64,000 bases of DNA from Lysinibacillus_B sp042920265 (GTDB taxonomy: Bacteria > Bacillota > Bacilli > Bacillales_A > Planococcaceae): contig NZ_JBDQZI010000001.1 of NCBI RefSeq assembly GCF_042920265.1, positions 1 through 64,000 on the forward strand, in the 5' to 3' direction. Of the stretch, positions 26,449-34,694 are shown in pieces. The position numbers and the translations under genes were made by a program. The notes below the pieces were generated by a model that worked only from the letters and a program-made list of their open reading frames with translations, did not search any database and was not told the origin of the DNA. Numbering within the stretch: the first letter of the stretch is position 1; every line of letters begins with the position of its first letter.

Positions 26449-27105
26449 ATGAGAAAAGAATTTGTAGTCATCGGACTTGGCCGATTTGGTAGTAGTATTG
26501 TTGGAGAGTTAATTGCACAAGGGGCTAATGTTATGGCCATTGATATGTCGCAAGAACGAGTAGATGAATTTGCACAAATTGCGACACAGGCTGTTGTAGC
26601 AGATACGACAGATGAGGCAGTCATTAAGTCTCTTGGTTTATGGAATTTTGAGCATGTAATCGTAGCAATCGGGGAAGACATCCAATCGAGTATACTGACA
26701 ACGCTAATTTTAAAAGAATTAGGTGTACAGCAAATTACAGTAAAAGCGACGAACGATTATCATGAAAAAGTATTGCGTAAAATTGGTGCCGATTTTGTCG
26801 TGCATCCTGAACGTGATATGGGGATTCGAATTGCCAATAATATGATATCTAATAATGTACTGGACTATTTAGAACTATCGGACGAGCATTCCATTATGGA
26901 GATTAAAGCGAGCGATCGTATTGCTGGACGCTCTCTTGTAGACTTAGACATTCGTGCGAAATATGGGATTAATATTGTAGGGATCAAACGTGGTGAGGAA
27001 ATTTTAATTACGCCTTCTCCGACAGATCCGATTTTAATGGGGGATATCCTTCTTGTTATTGGCGCGGATGTGGATATTAATCGCTTTATGAAAAAAGCGT
27101 TGTAG
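26449..27105 (+). CDS. ktrC: potassium uptake subunit KtrC
   Basis: This 218-aa cytoplasmic RCK ring protein gates a Ktr potassium channel. The RCK_N Rossmann domain (about 1-125) has GLGRFGSSI and the acidic strand end AIDMSQERV. The RCK_C domain (about 135-218), which binds cyclic di-AMP in homologues, follows. The membrane partner KtrD is not in the window, as in B. subtilis, where ktrC is also unlinked to ktrD. ATG 26449 follows AAGGGGGC; an upstream in-frame extension overlaps ykuV and is not credible. Confidence 0.92.
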   Translation: MRKEFVVIGLGRFGSSIVGELIAQGANVMAIDMSQERVDEFAQIATQAVVADTTDEAVIKSLGLWNFEHVIVAIGEDIQSSILTTLILKELGVQQITVKATNDYHEKVLRKIGADFVVHPERDMGIRIANNMISNNVLDYLELSDEHSIMEIKASDRIAGRSLVDLDIRAKYGINIVGIKRGEEILITPSPTDPILMGDILLVIGADVDINRFMKKAL

Positions 27106-27113
27106 AAAAGGAT

Positions 27114-27157
27114 AGCGTGTATCTAGTAGGAAAGTTCCTATTGGATACACGCTTTTT
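27114..27157. terminator. bidirectional terminator ktrC/rnjA
   Basis: A 19-nt arm (AGCGTGTATC...) pairs with 27135-27153, with one or two mismatches, and is flanked by A-rich and T-rich tracts. It serves convergent ktrC and rnjA. Confidence 0.85.
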
Positions 27158-27174
27158 ATTAAGTGTATAAGAAA

Positions 27175-28842
27175 TTATACTTCCATAATGATTGGTAAAA
27201 TCATTGGACGACGTTTTGTTTTTTCGAAAAGATAAGGTCCTAAAACGTCTGTAATTTCATTTTTTAATTCAGTCCATTGTGTCGATTTCTCTTGGATGAC
27301 GTGATTTAAATGTTGCGTAAGCATTTTTTGTGCTTCATTAATCATCGTACCTGATTCGCGCATATACACAAAGCCACGCGAAATAATATCAGGTCCAGCA
27401 ACGACTTTTTGATTTGTCATATCAACGCTTACAACGACGATGACAAGACCTTCTTCTGAAAGGATACGGCGATCGCGTAGTACGATATTACCGATATCGC
27501 CAATCCCGTTACCATCAATATACACATCTCCCGATGGAATGCGACCTGCTACATGTGCTTCTTTCGCACTTAAAGCAAGTACTTCACCATTTTCCATCAC
27601 AAATGTGTTCTCATGTAATACATCACAATCAACGGCTAGCTCTGTATGCATTTTTAACATACGGTACTCACCGTGGATAGGCATAAAGAATTTCGGCTTC
27701 ATCAGTCGAAGCATTAACTTTTGTTCTTCCTGTGAGCCATGTCCGGATGTATGGATGCTATTGAGTGAACCATGAATGACTTCAGCACCAGCGCGGAACA
27801 GTAAGTTAATAATTTTATTCACGCTCATTGTGTTCCCTGGAATCGGTGAAGAAGAGAACACAACTGTATCGCCAGGTTGAATTTGAATTTGTCGATGCGT
27901 TCCGTTTGCGATACGTGATAAAGCAGCCATTGGTTCGCCTTGCGAGCCTGTACATAAAATCATGACTTCATTTGCAGGTAAACGATTAATGCTTTGGGCA
28001 TCCACGAATGTTTCTTTTGGCGCAGTAATATAACCTAACTCACGACCAATTGTAATCGCATTATCCATCGAGCGACCAAACACGGCAATTTTACGACCAT
28101 GTGCAGCAGCTGCATCTGTTACTTGTTGTAAGCGGTGGATATTTGATGCAAATGTCGCGAAAATAATGCGGCCATCTACTTTTCGAAAAATATCATTAAT
28201 GCTTTCGCCTACTTTACGTTCAGACATCGTAAAGTTAGGTACTTCAGCATTTGTACTGTCTGATAGTAAACATAAAACACCATCACGTCCGATTTCAGCC
28301 ATTTTCGTTAAGTTCGCTGGCTCTCCAACAGGCGTAAAGTCGAACTTGAAGTCCCCTGTATGTACGATATTGCCAGGGGGTGTTTTAACAACGATTCCGA
28401 ACGCGTCTGGAATACTATGTGTTGTACGGAAGAAGCTGACAGATGTTTTTCGGAATTTAATCACATCTTCTTCTTTAATTTCAATTAACTTTGTTGTACG
28501 TAGCAAACCATGTTCATCCAGCTTATTGCGTAGTAAACCTAGCGCAAGCTTACCGCCGTAAACAGGAACGTTTACTTGGCGCAGTAAGTACGGAATACCA
28601 CCGATATGATCTTCATGCCCGTGCGTAATAAATAACCCTTTAATTTTGTCGACATTACGTACTAAATACGTATAGTCCGGAATTACGTAATCAATTCCGA
28701 GTAAATCATCTTCAGGGAATTTAATGCCTGCATCAATGAGGATGATTTCATCTTGGAATTGAACACCATATGTGTTTTTGCCGATTTCGCCCAGTCCGCC
28801 AAGTGCGAATACAGCTGCTTGATCGTTTTTAACGAACTTCAT
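27175..28842 (-). CDS. rnjA: ribonuclease J1
   Basis: This 555-aa beta-CASP metallo-beta-lactamase acts as an essential 5'-3' exonuclease and endonuclease in mRNA decay and rRNA maturation. The metal-binding motif HGHEDHIGG is at residues 74-82, the same numbering as in B. subtilis RNase J1. Further ligands lie in HTGDFKFD, and the beta-CASP motif region SGHGSQEEQ and the C-terminal domain follow. It is downstream of rpoY (6 nt gap), the conserved rpoY-rnjA pair. Confidence 0.95.
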   Translation of the reverse strand: MKFVKNDQAAVFALGGLGEIGKNTYGVQFQDEIILIDAGIKFPEDDLLGIDYVIPDYTYLVRNVDKIKGLFITHGHEDHIGGIPYLLRQVNVPVYGGKLALGLLRNKLDEHGLLRTTKLIEIKEEDVIKFRKTSVSFFRTTHSIPDAFGIVVKTPPGNIVHTGDFKFDFTPVGEPANLTKMAEIGRDGVLCLLSDSTNAEVPNFTMSERKVGESINDIFRKVDGRIIFATFASNIHRLQQVTDAAAAHGRKIAVFGRSMDNAITIGRELGYITAPKETFVDAQSINRLPANEVMILCTGSQGEPMAALSRIANGTHRQIQIQPGDTVVFSSSPIPGNTMSVNKIINLLFRAGAEVIHGSLNSIHTSGHGSQEEQKLMLRLMKPKFFMPIHGEYRMLKMHTELAVDCDVLHENTFVMENGEVLALSAKEAHVAGRIPSGDVYIDGNGIGDIGNIVLRDRRILSEEGLVIVVVSVDMTNQKVVAGPDIISRGFVYMRESGTMINEAQKMLTQHLNHVIQEKSTQWTELKNEITDVLGPYLFEKTKRRPMILPIIMEV

Positions 28843-28848
28843 AATCGA

Positions 28849-29058
28849 TTAAGCATTCTCCAAACGGAAGTTAGGGCTGTTTTGCTCATACTCAAGGTAT
28901 GCACCTTCTAATAATTGTACAAGCTCGATATTGTATTTGCGGTCTTTTAAATACTGACGAACTTCGCGTTCTGAAGAGGCCTCTACATATAATGATTTTG
29001 TGTTTTCGCGAACTGGAATCTCATGCATATTTTCTTGATAATAAACTTTGTAAATCAT
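28849..29058 (-). CDS. rpoY: RNA polymerase epsilon subunit RpoY
   Basis: This 69-aa protein of the YkzG/DUF1447 family is a small auxiliary subunit of Firmicute RNA polymerase. The full-length match includes MIYKVYYQENMHEIPVRENT and the C-terminal YLEYEQNSPNFRLE. AAAAGGAGAG precedes ATG 29058. Close coupling to rnjA is the usual arrangement. Confidence 0.93.
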   Translation of the reverse strand: MIYKVYYQENMHEIPVRENTKSLYVEASSEREVRQYLKDRKYNIELVQLLEGAYLEYEQNSPNFRLENA

Positions 29059-29248
29059 AATTACTCTCCTTTTAAAACGTACATAGTCATTGCATTTAAG
29101 TTTATACTTTATACAACTTTTATGTTATTTGAAATACTTATGTATAAATACATGTCTGAAGAAGTATAAAATAACGAAAGTTATAAAAAGAATCATTTAA
29201 TAAATGCATTTCCTTTATATTATCACGCAGCTACTTTAAAATAAAGAA

Positions 29249-29273
29249 AAGCCCTTCAAATTCTGAAGGGCTT
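29249..29273 (-). terminator. terminator of the 23-codon gene
   Basis: AAGCCCTTCA (29249-29258) pairs perfectly with TGAAGGGCTT (29264-29273) over a 5-nt loop; on the - strand it is followed by TTCTTTAT. The stem overlaps the stop codon of the small ORF at 29272-29343. Confidence 0.75.
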
Positions 29274-29343
29274 AGGCAATTGATTTTTTTCCGAGGATGC
29301 CATTTAACCGTTTCAATAATTTCTTTTTGAGCCGTTTTAGCAT
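29272..29343 (-). CDS. putative 23-aa highly basic amphipathic peptide
   Basis: This reading frame of 24 codons encodes MLKRLKKKLLKRL followed by NGILGKKSIA. It has ten Lys/Arg residues in 23, and in a helix these segregate from the Leu residues, giving an amphipathic cationic helix. It has a full expression unit: promoter TTTACA-17-TATAAT (29365-29393, complement), AAGGAG (29353-29358) 9 nt before ATG 29343, and a hairpin terminator overlapping the stop. Such a peptide could act at membranes or nucleic acids. I do not recognise a family. It sits between rpoY and ykrA, divergent from ykrA. Confidence 0.6.
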   Translation of the reverse strand: MLKRLKKKLLKRLNGILGKKSIA

Positions 29344-29360
29344 GGCACATCACTCCTTAC

Positions 29361-29393
29361 ATTCATTATAATGAATTTTCAGATATTTGTAAA
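29361..29393 (-). promoter_or_regulatory. promoter with 16-bp palindrome
   Basis: On the - strand TTTACA (29393-29388), 17 nt, then TATAAT (29370-29365). The -10 lies within a perfect 16-bp palindrome (29361-29376, ATTCATTATAATGAAT), so a TATAAT also reads on the + strand toward ykrA. The palindrome could be an operator. Confidence 0.7.
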
Positions 29394-29423
29394 GGTCTTT
29401 TGGTTAAAGAGAGGGTAGATTAT

Positions 29424-30194
29424 ATGAAAAAAATTTTATTTTTCGACGTAGACGGTACACTGTACGATAGTGAGAAATGTTTACCTCATTCAACGAAAGA
29501 AGCGCTATTTTCTGCGCGTAAAAATGGCTATGAAATTGCTATAGCAACAGGGCGTGCCCCATTTATGATTACGTCTTTACTAGAAGAGCTTGAAATCGAT
29601 ACATATGTGACATTTAACGGACAATATGTGGTGTACAAGGGGGAGGTTATTTTTACGGATTCTATTCCGCGCGATTATTTACAACAAGTGATTGCATTTG
29701 GTGAGCGTCGTGGTGAACCTGTTGTATTTTTAGATGATCGTGAAATGATTGCATCGCTTCCAGATAATCATAAGGTAGCATCGAGCTTAGCTACATTAAA
29801 ATATCCGTATCCTCGTATCGATGCTGCGTTTTATGAAGTGCAAGCAGTCTATCAAACGTTAATTTTTGTAGAAGAAAAAGATGAACATCTATATCGCAAA
29901 GCGTTTCCGGAAGTGCAATTTGTACGTTGGCATCCCTATTCATGTGATATTTTGCCTAAATCCGGTTCAAAGGCGCGCGGCATTGAGAAAATCTTGCAAC
30001 ATATTGGGAAGACAATGGATGATGCTGTAGCGTTTGGCGATGGCTTGAACGATATTGAAATGCTACAAGCAGTTGGACTTGGTATTGCCATGGACAATGG
30101 GCATGATCGAGCGAAGGCAGTAGCAAATGTCATTGCCCCACATGTGGATGATGATGGCATTTATAAAATTATGAAAGAGTTTGGCATGATTTAA
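29424..30194 (+). CDS. ykrA: HAD-superfamily (Cof/IIB type) phosphatase YkrA
   Basis: This 256-aa hydrolase has the HAD motif I DVDGTLYDSE (nucleophile Asp near residue 8), motif II IATGRAP, motif III Lys in KSGSKARGIEK and motif IV FGDGLNDIEM. A type IIB cap (about 85-185) lies between motifs II and III. Substrates of this group are typically small phosphorylated metabolites (sugar phosphates, FMN or PLP). The length and the place upstream of defB match B. subtilis ykrA. ATG 29424 is preceded by GAGAGGGTAG. Confidence 0.87.
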   Translation: MKKILFFDVDGTLYDSEKCLPHSTKEALFSARKNGYEIAIATGRAPFMITSLLEELEIDTYVTFNGQYVVYKGEVIFTDSIPRDYLQQVIAFGERRGEPVVFLDDREMIASLPDNHKVASSLATLKYPYPRIDAAFYEVQAVYQTLIFVEEKDEHLYRKAFPEVQFVRWHPYSCDILPKSGSKARGIEKILQHIGKTMDDAVAFGDGLNDIEMLQAVGLGIAMDNGHDRAKAVANVIAPHVDDDGIYKIMKEFGMI

Positions 30195-30228
30195 CGTTTG
30201 TATAAAAAATGGACTGTAGATAATTACA

Positions 30229-30270
30229 AAGGATGTATCCCAAAAGTAAAAACTTTCGGGATACATCCTT
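30229..30270. terminator. bidirectional terminator ykrA/def
   Basis: AAGGATGTATCCC (30229-30241) and GGGATACATCCTT (30258-30270) form a perfect 13-bp stem between convergent genes. Confidence 0.85.
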
Positions 30271-30322
30271 CATTTTTGATCAATATCTACTAAGAAGTCG
30301 CATCAGTATGCTTCCTTTGTCA

Positions 30323-30880
30323 TTAATTTCTTTCGTATGGAGTAGCATTTGGGATTTCGCTAAATGGATCTTTTTCGTTAATGCGATCGTAGAACATGAC
30401 GCCGTTTAAATGGTCGAGTTCATGCTGGAAGGCAATAGCGGGTAGTCCCGACAGTCGCATCTTTTTCTCTTCGCCGTCTACAGTCATAAATTTTACTGTA
30501 ATGCGTGCGTAGCGGGGTACGTAGCCTGGCACATGACGGTCCACAGAAAGGCAGCCCTCACCAGATGTCATATACGTCTGCTCAACAGAATGACTGACGA
30601 TTTTTGGGTTGATTGCAACAAAGCTTAATTGCTCTCCTTTTTCATCTGCTAAATGTAAGGCAAACATACGTTTTAAGCTGTTTACTTGATTCGCTGCTAG
30701 CCCAATCCCTCCACGTAAACCGTATTTTTCAGCCATTTCAGGATTTTGACTATTAATTAAGTATTCTAGCATATCATGAGCGAGGTTTTGGTCTTCTTTA
30801 GTGAGTGGGAAAGTCACTTCTTCCGCACGTGTTCGCAAAGTAGGGTGACCTTCGCGGATAATATCTCCCATTAAAATCAT
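30323..30880 (-). CDS. def: peptide deformylase
   Basis: This 185-aa enzyme removes the N-formyl group from nascent proteins. All three motifs of type 2 (Gram-positive) deformylases are present: GIGLAANQ, EGCLSV (metal-ligand Cys) and QHELDHLNG (two His ligands and catalytic Glu). The ~12-residue insertion between motifs 1 and 2 region is typical of Firmicutes. It corresponds to DefB (YkrB). It is monocistronic and divergent from pdhA. Confidence 0.95.
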   Translation of the reverse strand: MILMGDIIREGHPTLRTRAEEVTFPLTKEDQNLAHDMLEYLINSQNPEMAEKYGLRGGIGLAANQVNSLKRMFALHLADEKGEQLSFVAINPKIVSHSVEQTYMTSGEGCLSVDRHVPGYVPRYARITVKFMTVDGEEKKMRLSGLPAIAFQHELDHLNGVMFYDRINEKDPFSEIPNATPYERN

Positions 30881-31245
30881 TTAAATACTTCCTTTCGCAT
30901 TTCTACTTCTGCCTTTAGTATACAATACGGAGCAAGCTGTTCAATGAAAAAACGTTGAAATACGAAAAAAATATCATTGTAAATTATGGAGATGAGAAAT
31001 GATGAGTTTGATTGAGCGGTTTAAGGGGAAAAATAAAAATGGAGGTGTTATTATAGTACAGAAGTTGTTTTGATATATAACAGATTAGAGTTTTTCGGAA
31101 TTTTTTATTTTGTATAAAAAAATGCGTTTTATTAGAAAATCAACGATTGACCGATTGTGTTTTCTTCTTTATACTGAGTGGTAAGAAATAGTTGTACTAA
31201 TAAAAACAAATTAAAAAATAATACAGTTGAAAGGGAGCGTTCACT
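30881..31245. other. def-pdhA intergenic region
   Basis: This stretch contains the pdh promoter (31147-31175). A 24-codon open frame at 30999-31073 begins with MMSLIERFKGK and has GGAG 8 nt upstream; it could be a leader peptide but has no other support. No riboswitch-like fold was recognised. Confidence 0.4.
31147..31175 (+). promoter_or_regulatory. pdhABCD promoter
   Basis: TTGACC (31147-31152), a 17-nt spacer, then TATACT (31170-31175), 70 nt upstream of the pdhA start. It matches sigma-A consensus well. Confidence 0.75.
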
Positions 31246-32352
31246 ATGGGAGAAAATAAGTTTGATCCAACTGTAACGTTACATGAAATTGAAGACAAAT
31301 TTCAAATGTTCCAAATTTTAAATGAAGAAGGAGAAATCGTAAACGAAGAGGCAAATCCAAACCTTTCGGATGAAGAGCTTGTAGAGTTAATGTCTCGTAT
31401 GGTCTATACACGTATTTTAGATCAACGCTCGATTTCACTGAATCGTCAAGGACGCTTAGGTTTCTATGCGCCAACTGCTGGTCAAGAAGCCTCTCAATTA
31501 GCATCACAATTTGCACTTGAAAAAGCAGACTGGATTTTACCTGGCTACCGTGATGTACCGCAAATTGTTATGCATGGTTTACCACTTTGGAAAGCATTTT
31601 TATTCAGCCGTGGTCACTTTATCGGTAATCAAATTCCAGAAGGTGTAAACGTATATCCACCACAAATCATTATTGGTGCACAATATATTCAAGCGGCAGG
31701 TGTAGCACTTGGTTTGAAGAAGCGTAATGCCAAAGCTGTAGCTGTAACATATACAGGTGACGGTGGTTCATCACAAGGTGACTTCTATGAAGGTATTAAC
31801 TTTGCAGGGGCAATGAAATCACCAGCAATTTTCTTCATTCAAAACAACCAATTTGCGATTTCTACACCACGCGAATTACAAACAGCAGGTAAGACGCTTG
31901 CACAAAAAGGTGTAGCCGCTGGTATTCCAAGTATTTTAGTAGATGGTATGGATCCACTTGCCGTTTACAAAGTAACGAAAGATGCGCGTGAACGTGCGAT
32001 CAATGGAGAAGGACCAACTTTAATTGAAACAATGACATACCGTTACGGACCACATACGATGGCAGGGGATGACCCAACGCGTTACCGTACAGGTGATTTA
32101 GATAATGAATGGGCAGCAAAAGACCCAATTGTACGCTTCCGTAAATTCTTAGAAGCAAAAGGTTTATGGTCACAAGAAAAAGAAGAAGCTGTAATCGAGC
32201 GTGCAAAAGAAGAGATTAAAGAAGCGATTAAACAAGCAGACCAGGCACCAAAGCAAAAAGTAACAGAGCTAATCGAGAACATGTATCGTGGTGACTTACC
32301 TGCGAACTTACAAGAGCAATTAGCGATTTATAAAGAGAAGGAGTCGAAGTAA
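31246..32352 (+). CDS. pdhA: pyruvate dehydrogenase E1 alpha subunit
   Basis: This 368-aa thiamine-diphosphate-dependent subunit decarboxylates pyruvate together with PdhB. The ThDP motif GDGGSSQGDFYEGINFAG...QNN is visible at about 172-202, followed by the conserved loop RYGPHTMAGDDPTRYR. Codon use is strongly biased, as expected for an abundant enzyme. AAAGGGAG precedes ATG 31246. It is first gene of the pdhABCD operon and 1 nt before pdhB. Confidence 0.96.
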   Translation: MGENKFDPTVTLHEIEDKFQMFQILNEEGEIVNEEANPNLSDEELVELMSRMVYTRILDQRSISLNRQGRLGFYAPTAGQEASQLASQFALEKADWILPGYRDVPQIVMHGLPLWKAFLFSRGHFIGNQIPEGVNVYPPQIIIGAQYIQAAGVALGLKKRNAKAVAVTYTGDGGSSQGDFYEGINFAGAMKSPAIFFIQNNQFAISTPRELQTAGKTLAQKGVAAGIPSILVDGMDPLAVYKVTKDARERAINGEGPTLIETMTYRYGPHTMAGDDPTRYRTGDLDNEWAAKDPIVRFRKFLEAKGLWSQEKEEAVIERAKEEIKEAIKQADQAPKQKVTELIENMYRGDLPANLQEQLAIYKEKESK

Positions 32353-32353
32353 T

Positions 32354-33331
32354 ATGGCACAAATGACGATGATTCAAGCAATTACAGATGCGCTTCGTTG
32401 TGAATTAAAAAATGACGAAAATGTATTAGTGTTTGGGGAAGACGTTGGGGTAAACGGAGGCGTGTTCCGAGCGACGGAAGGTCTTCAAAAAGAGTTCGGT
32501 GTAGATCGCGTATTCGATACACCGCTTGCAGAGTCAGGAATTGGTGGGCTTGCAGTCGGTTTATCGCTAACGGGTTTCCGTCCAGTGCCTGAAATTCAAT
32601 TCTTCGGCTTCGTTTTCGAAGTATTTGACTCCATCGCAGGTCAAATGGCACGTACGCACTACCGTACAGGTGGTACATACAATATGCCAGTCACAATCCG
32701 TTCACCATTTGGTGGTGGGGTACACACACCAGAGATGCACTCAGATTCATTAGAAGGGTTAATGGCACAAACACCGGGTTTAAAAGTGGTCATTCCTTCT
32801 ACACCATATGATGCAAAAGGATTATTAATTTCAGCCATTCGTGATAATGATCCAGTGGTGTTTTTAGAGCACTTAAAATTATATCGTTCATTCCGTGAAG
32901 AAGTACCAGAAGAAGCGTACACAATCGAAATCGGTAAAGCGGATGTAAAACGAGAAGGTAAGGATTTATCCATCTTTGCATATGGTTTAATGGTTCATGA
33001 AAGCTTAAAAGCGGCAGAAGAGCTTGAAAAAGAAGGGTATTCTGTAGAGGTTATCGACTTACGTACAATCCAACCATTAGATATCGAAACAATTATTGCT
33101 TCTGTTGAAAAAACAGGTCGTGCCATTGTTGTACAAGAAGCGCAAAAACAAGCAGGTATTGCTGCAAACGTTGTAGCGGAAATTACAGAACGTGCCATCT
33201 TAAGTTTAGAAGCACCGGTTCTTCGTGTAGCAGCACCAGATACAGTATATGCCTTCCCACAAGCTGAGGGTGTATGGCTACCGAACTATAAAGACGTAAT
33301 GGAAACGGCGAAGAAAGTTCTAACATTCTAA
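32354..33331 (+). CDS. pdhB: pyruvate dehydrogenase E1 beta subunit
   Basis: This 325-aa beta subunit of E1 contains the transketolase pyrimidine-binding domain (FGEDVGVNGGVFRAT, catalytic Glu) and the C-terminal transketolase domain (SIFAYGLMVHESLKAAEEL, VIDLRTIQPLD). It forms the alpha2beta2 E1 with PdhA. It is tightly packed in the operon: 1 nt after pdhA and 15 nt before the pdhC ATG. Confidence 0.96.
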   Translation: MAQMTMIQAITDALRCELKNDENVLVFGEDVGVNGGVFRATEGLQKEFGVDRVFDTPLAESGIGGLAVGLSLTGFRPVPEIQFFGFVFEVFDSIAGQMARTHYRTGGTYNMPVTIRSPFGGGVHTPEMHSDSLEGLMAQTPGLKVVIPSTPYDAKGLLISAIRDNDPVVFLEHLKLYRSFREEVPEEAYTIEIGKADVKREGKDLSIFAYGLMVHESLKAAEELEKEGYSVEVIDLRTIQPLDIETIIASVEKTGRAIVVQEAQKQAGIAANVVAEITERAILSLEAPVLRVAAPDTVYAFPQAEGVWLPNYKDVMETAKKVLTF

Positions 33332-33346
33332 AAAGAGGTGACAAAT

Positions 33347-34690
33347 ATGGCATTCAATTTCCGTTTACCGGATATCGGAGAAGGTATCCATGAAGGTGAA
33401 ATCGTTAAATGGTTCGTAAAACCAGGAGACAAAGTACAAGAAGATGATATTTTATGTGAAGTACAAAACGATAAAGCGGTTGTAGAAATCCCGTCTCCAG
33501 TAGAAGGTACTGTCGAAGAGATTTTAGTAGGAGAAGGGACAGTGGCGGTTGTAGGTGACGTACTCATTCGATTTGATGCGCCAGGTTATGAAGATTTAAA
33601 ATTAAAAGGCGATGACCATGCAGAAGCAAAAGGTGAAGAGAAAACAGAAGCACAAGTACAAGCAACAGCTGAAGCAGGTCAAGAGATAGCGAAGGAACCA
33701 ACAGCAACAGAAGAGGCGCCAAAAGCTGAAGTCGTACGAGCAGGTGAGCAAGATACGAATAAACGCATCATTGCAATGCCATCTGTACGTAAATTTGCAC
33801 GTGACAATGGGGTAAATATTCACCAAGTCGCTGGTTCAGGCAAAAATGGCCGTGTTGTAAAAGAAGATATTGAGAAATTTATGAGCGGTGAGCAAGCACC
33901 AGTTGCACAACAAGCAGTAGGGGAAGTGCAAGCAACGGAAACGGTAGATGCACCACAAGTAGCGGTACCGGTAAATGTAGAGGGTGAGTTCCCAGAAACA
34001 CGTGAAAAAATGAGTGGTATTCGTAAAGCGATTGCAAAAGCGATGGTACACTCAAAACAAACAGCACCGCACGTGACATTAATGGACGAAGTAGATGTGA
34101 CGGCACTTGTAGCACACCGTAAGCGTTTTAAAGACATCGCCGCTGAAAAAGGTGTAAAATTAACGTACTTGCCGTATGTTGTCAAGGCGTTAGTATCCAT
34201 GTTACGTGAATTCCCTGAGTTTAACCGTTCATTAGATGATGCAACACAGGAAATTATTCAAAAGCATTATTATAATATTGGGATTGCAGCTGATACTGAA
34301 AAAGGGCTATTAGTTCCTGTCATTAAGCATGCAGATCGTAAATCTGTCTTCGCTGTATCAAGTGAAATTAATGAGCTGGCAACAAAAGCACGTGACGGCA
34401 AGTTAACACCAAATGAAATGAAAGGTGGCTCCATGTCGATTACGAACATTGGATCAGCTGGTGGTCAGTGGTTTACACCAGTAATTAACCACCCTGAAGT
34501 AGCAATTTTGGGAATTGGCAGAATTTCAGAGAAACCTGTAATAAAAAATGGTGAAATTGTAGCGGCACCTGTGTTAGCATTATCATTGAGCTTTGACCAT
34601 CGCATGATCGATGGTGCCACTGCACAAAATGCTTTAAATCATTTAAAGCGTTTGTTAAGTGAACCAGAACTTTTATTAATGGAGGCGTAA
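33347..34690 (+). CDS. pdhC: dihydrolipoamide acetyltransferase E2
   Basis: This 447-aa core of the pyruvate dehydrogenase complex has one lipoyl domain with the lipoylated Lys43 (QNDKAVVEI). A flexible Ala/Glu-rich linker follows, then the peripheral subunit-binding domain (about 135-170: MPSVRKFARDNGVNIHQV), a second linker, and the acyltransferase domain with SFDHRMIDGA carrying the catalytic His. I use ATG 33347; the GTG 9 nt upstream lies inside the RBS (AAAGAGGTG). Confidence 0.95.
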   Translation: MAFNFRLPDIGEGIHEGEIVKWFVKPGDKVQEDDILCEVQNDKAVVEIPSPVEGTVEEILVGEGTVAVVGDVLIRFDAPGYEDLKLKGDDHAEAKGEEKTEAQVQATAEAGQEIAKEPTATEEAPKAEVVRAGEQDTNKRIIAMPSVRKFARDNGVNIHQVAGSGKNGRVVKEDIEKFMSGEQAPVAQQAVGEVQATETVDAPQVAVPVNVEGEFPETREKMSGIRKAIAKAMVHSKQTAPHVTLMDEVDVTALVAHRKRFKDIAAEKGVKLTYLPYVVKALVSMLREFPEFNRSLDDATQEIIQKHYYNIGIAADTEKGLLVPVIKHADRKSVFAVSSEINELATKARDGKLTPNEMKGGSMSITNIGSAGGQWFTPVINHPEVAILGIGRISEKPVIKNGEIVAAPVLALSLSFDHRMIDGATAQNALNHLKRLLSEPELLLMEA

Positions 34691-34694
34691 TAAA

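Noticed and set aside
30999..31073. 24-codon leader peptide before pdhA
   Set aside because: It lies upstream of the pdh promoter, so it cannot be an attenuation leader of that transcript; only a weak RBS supports it.
33602..34200. Long overlapping frames opposite pdhC, rich in Cys/Tyr or Leu/Pro
   Set aside because: These are mirror images of the Ala/Glu/Val-rich E2 linker codons; no RBS and odd composition.
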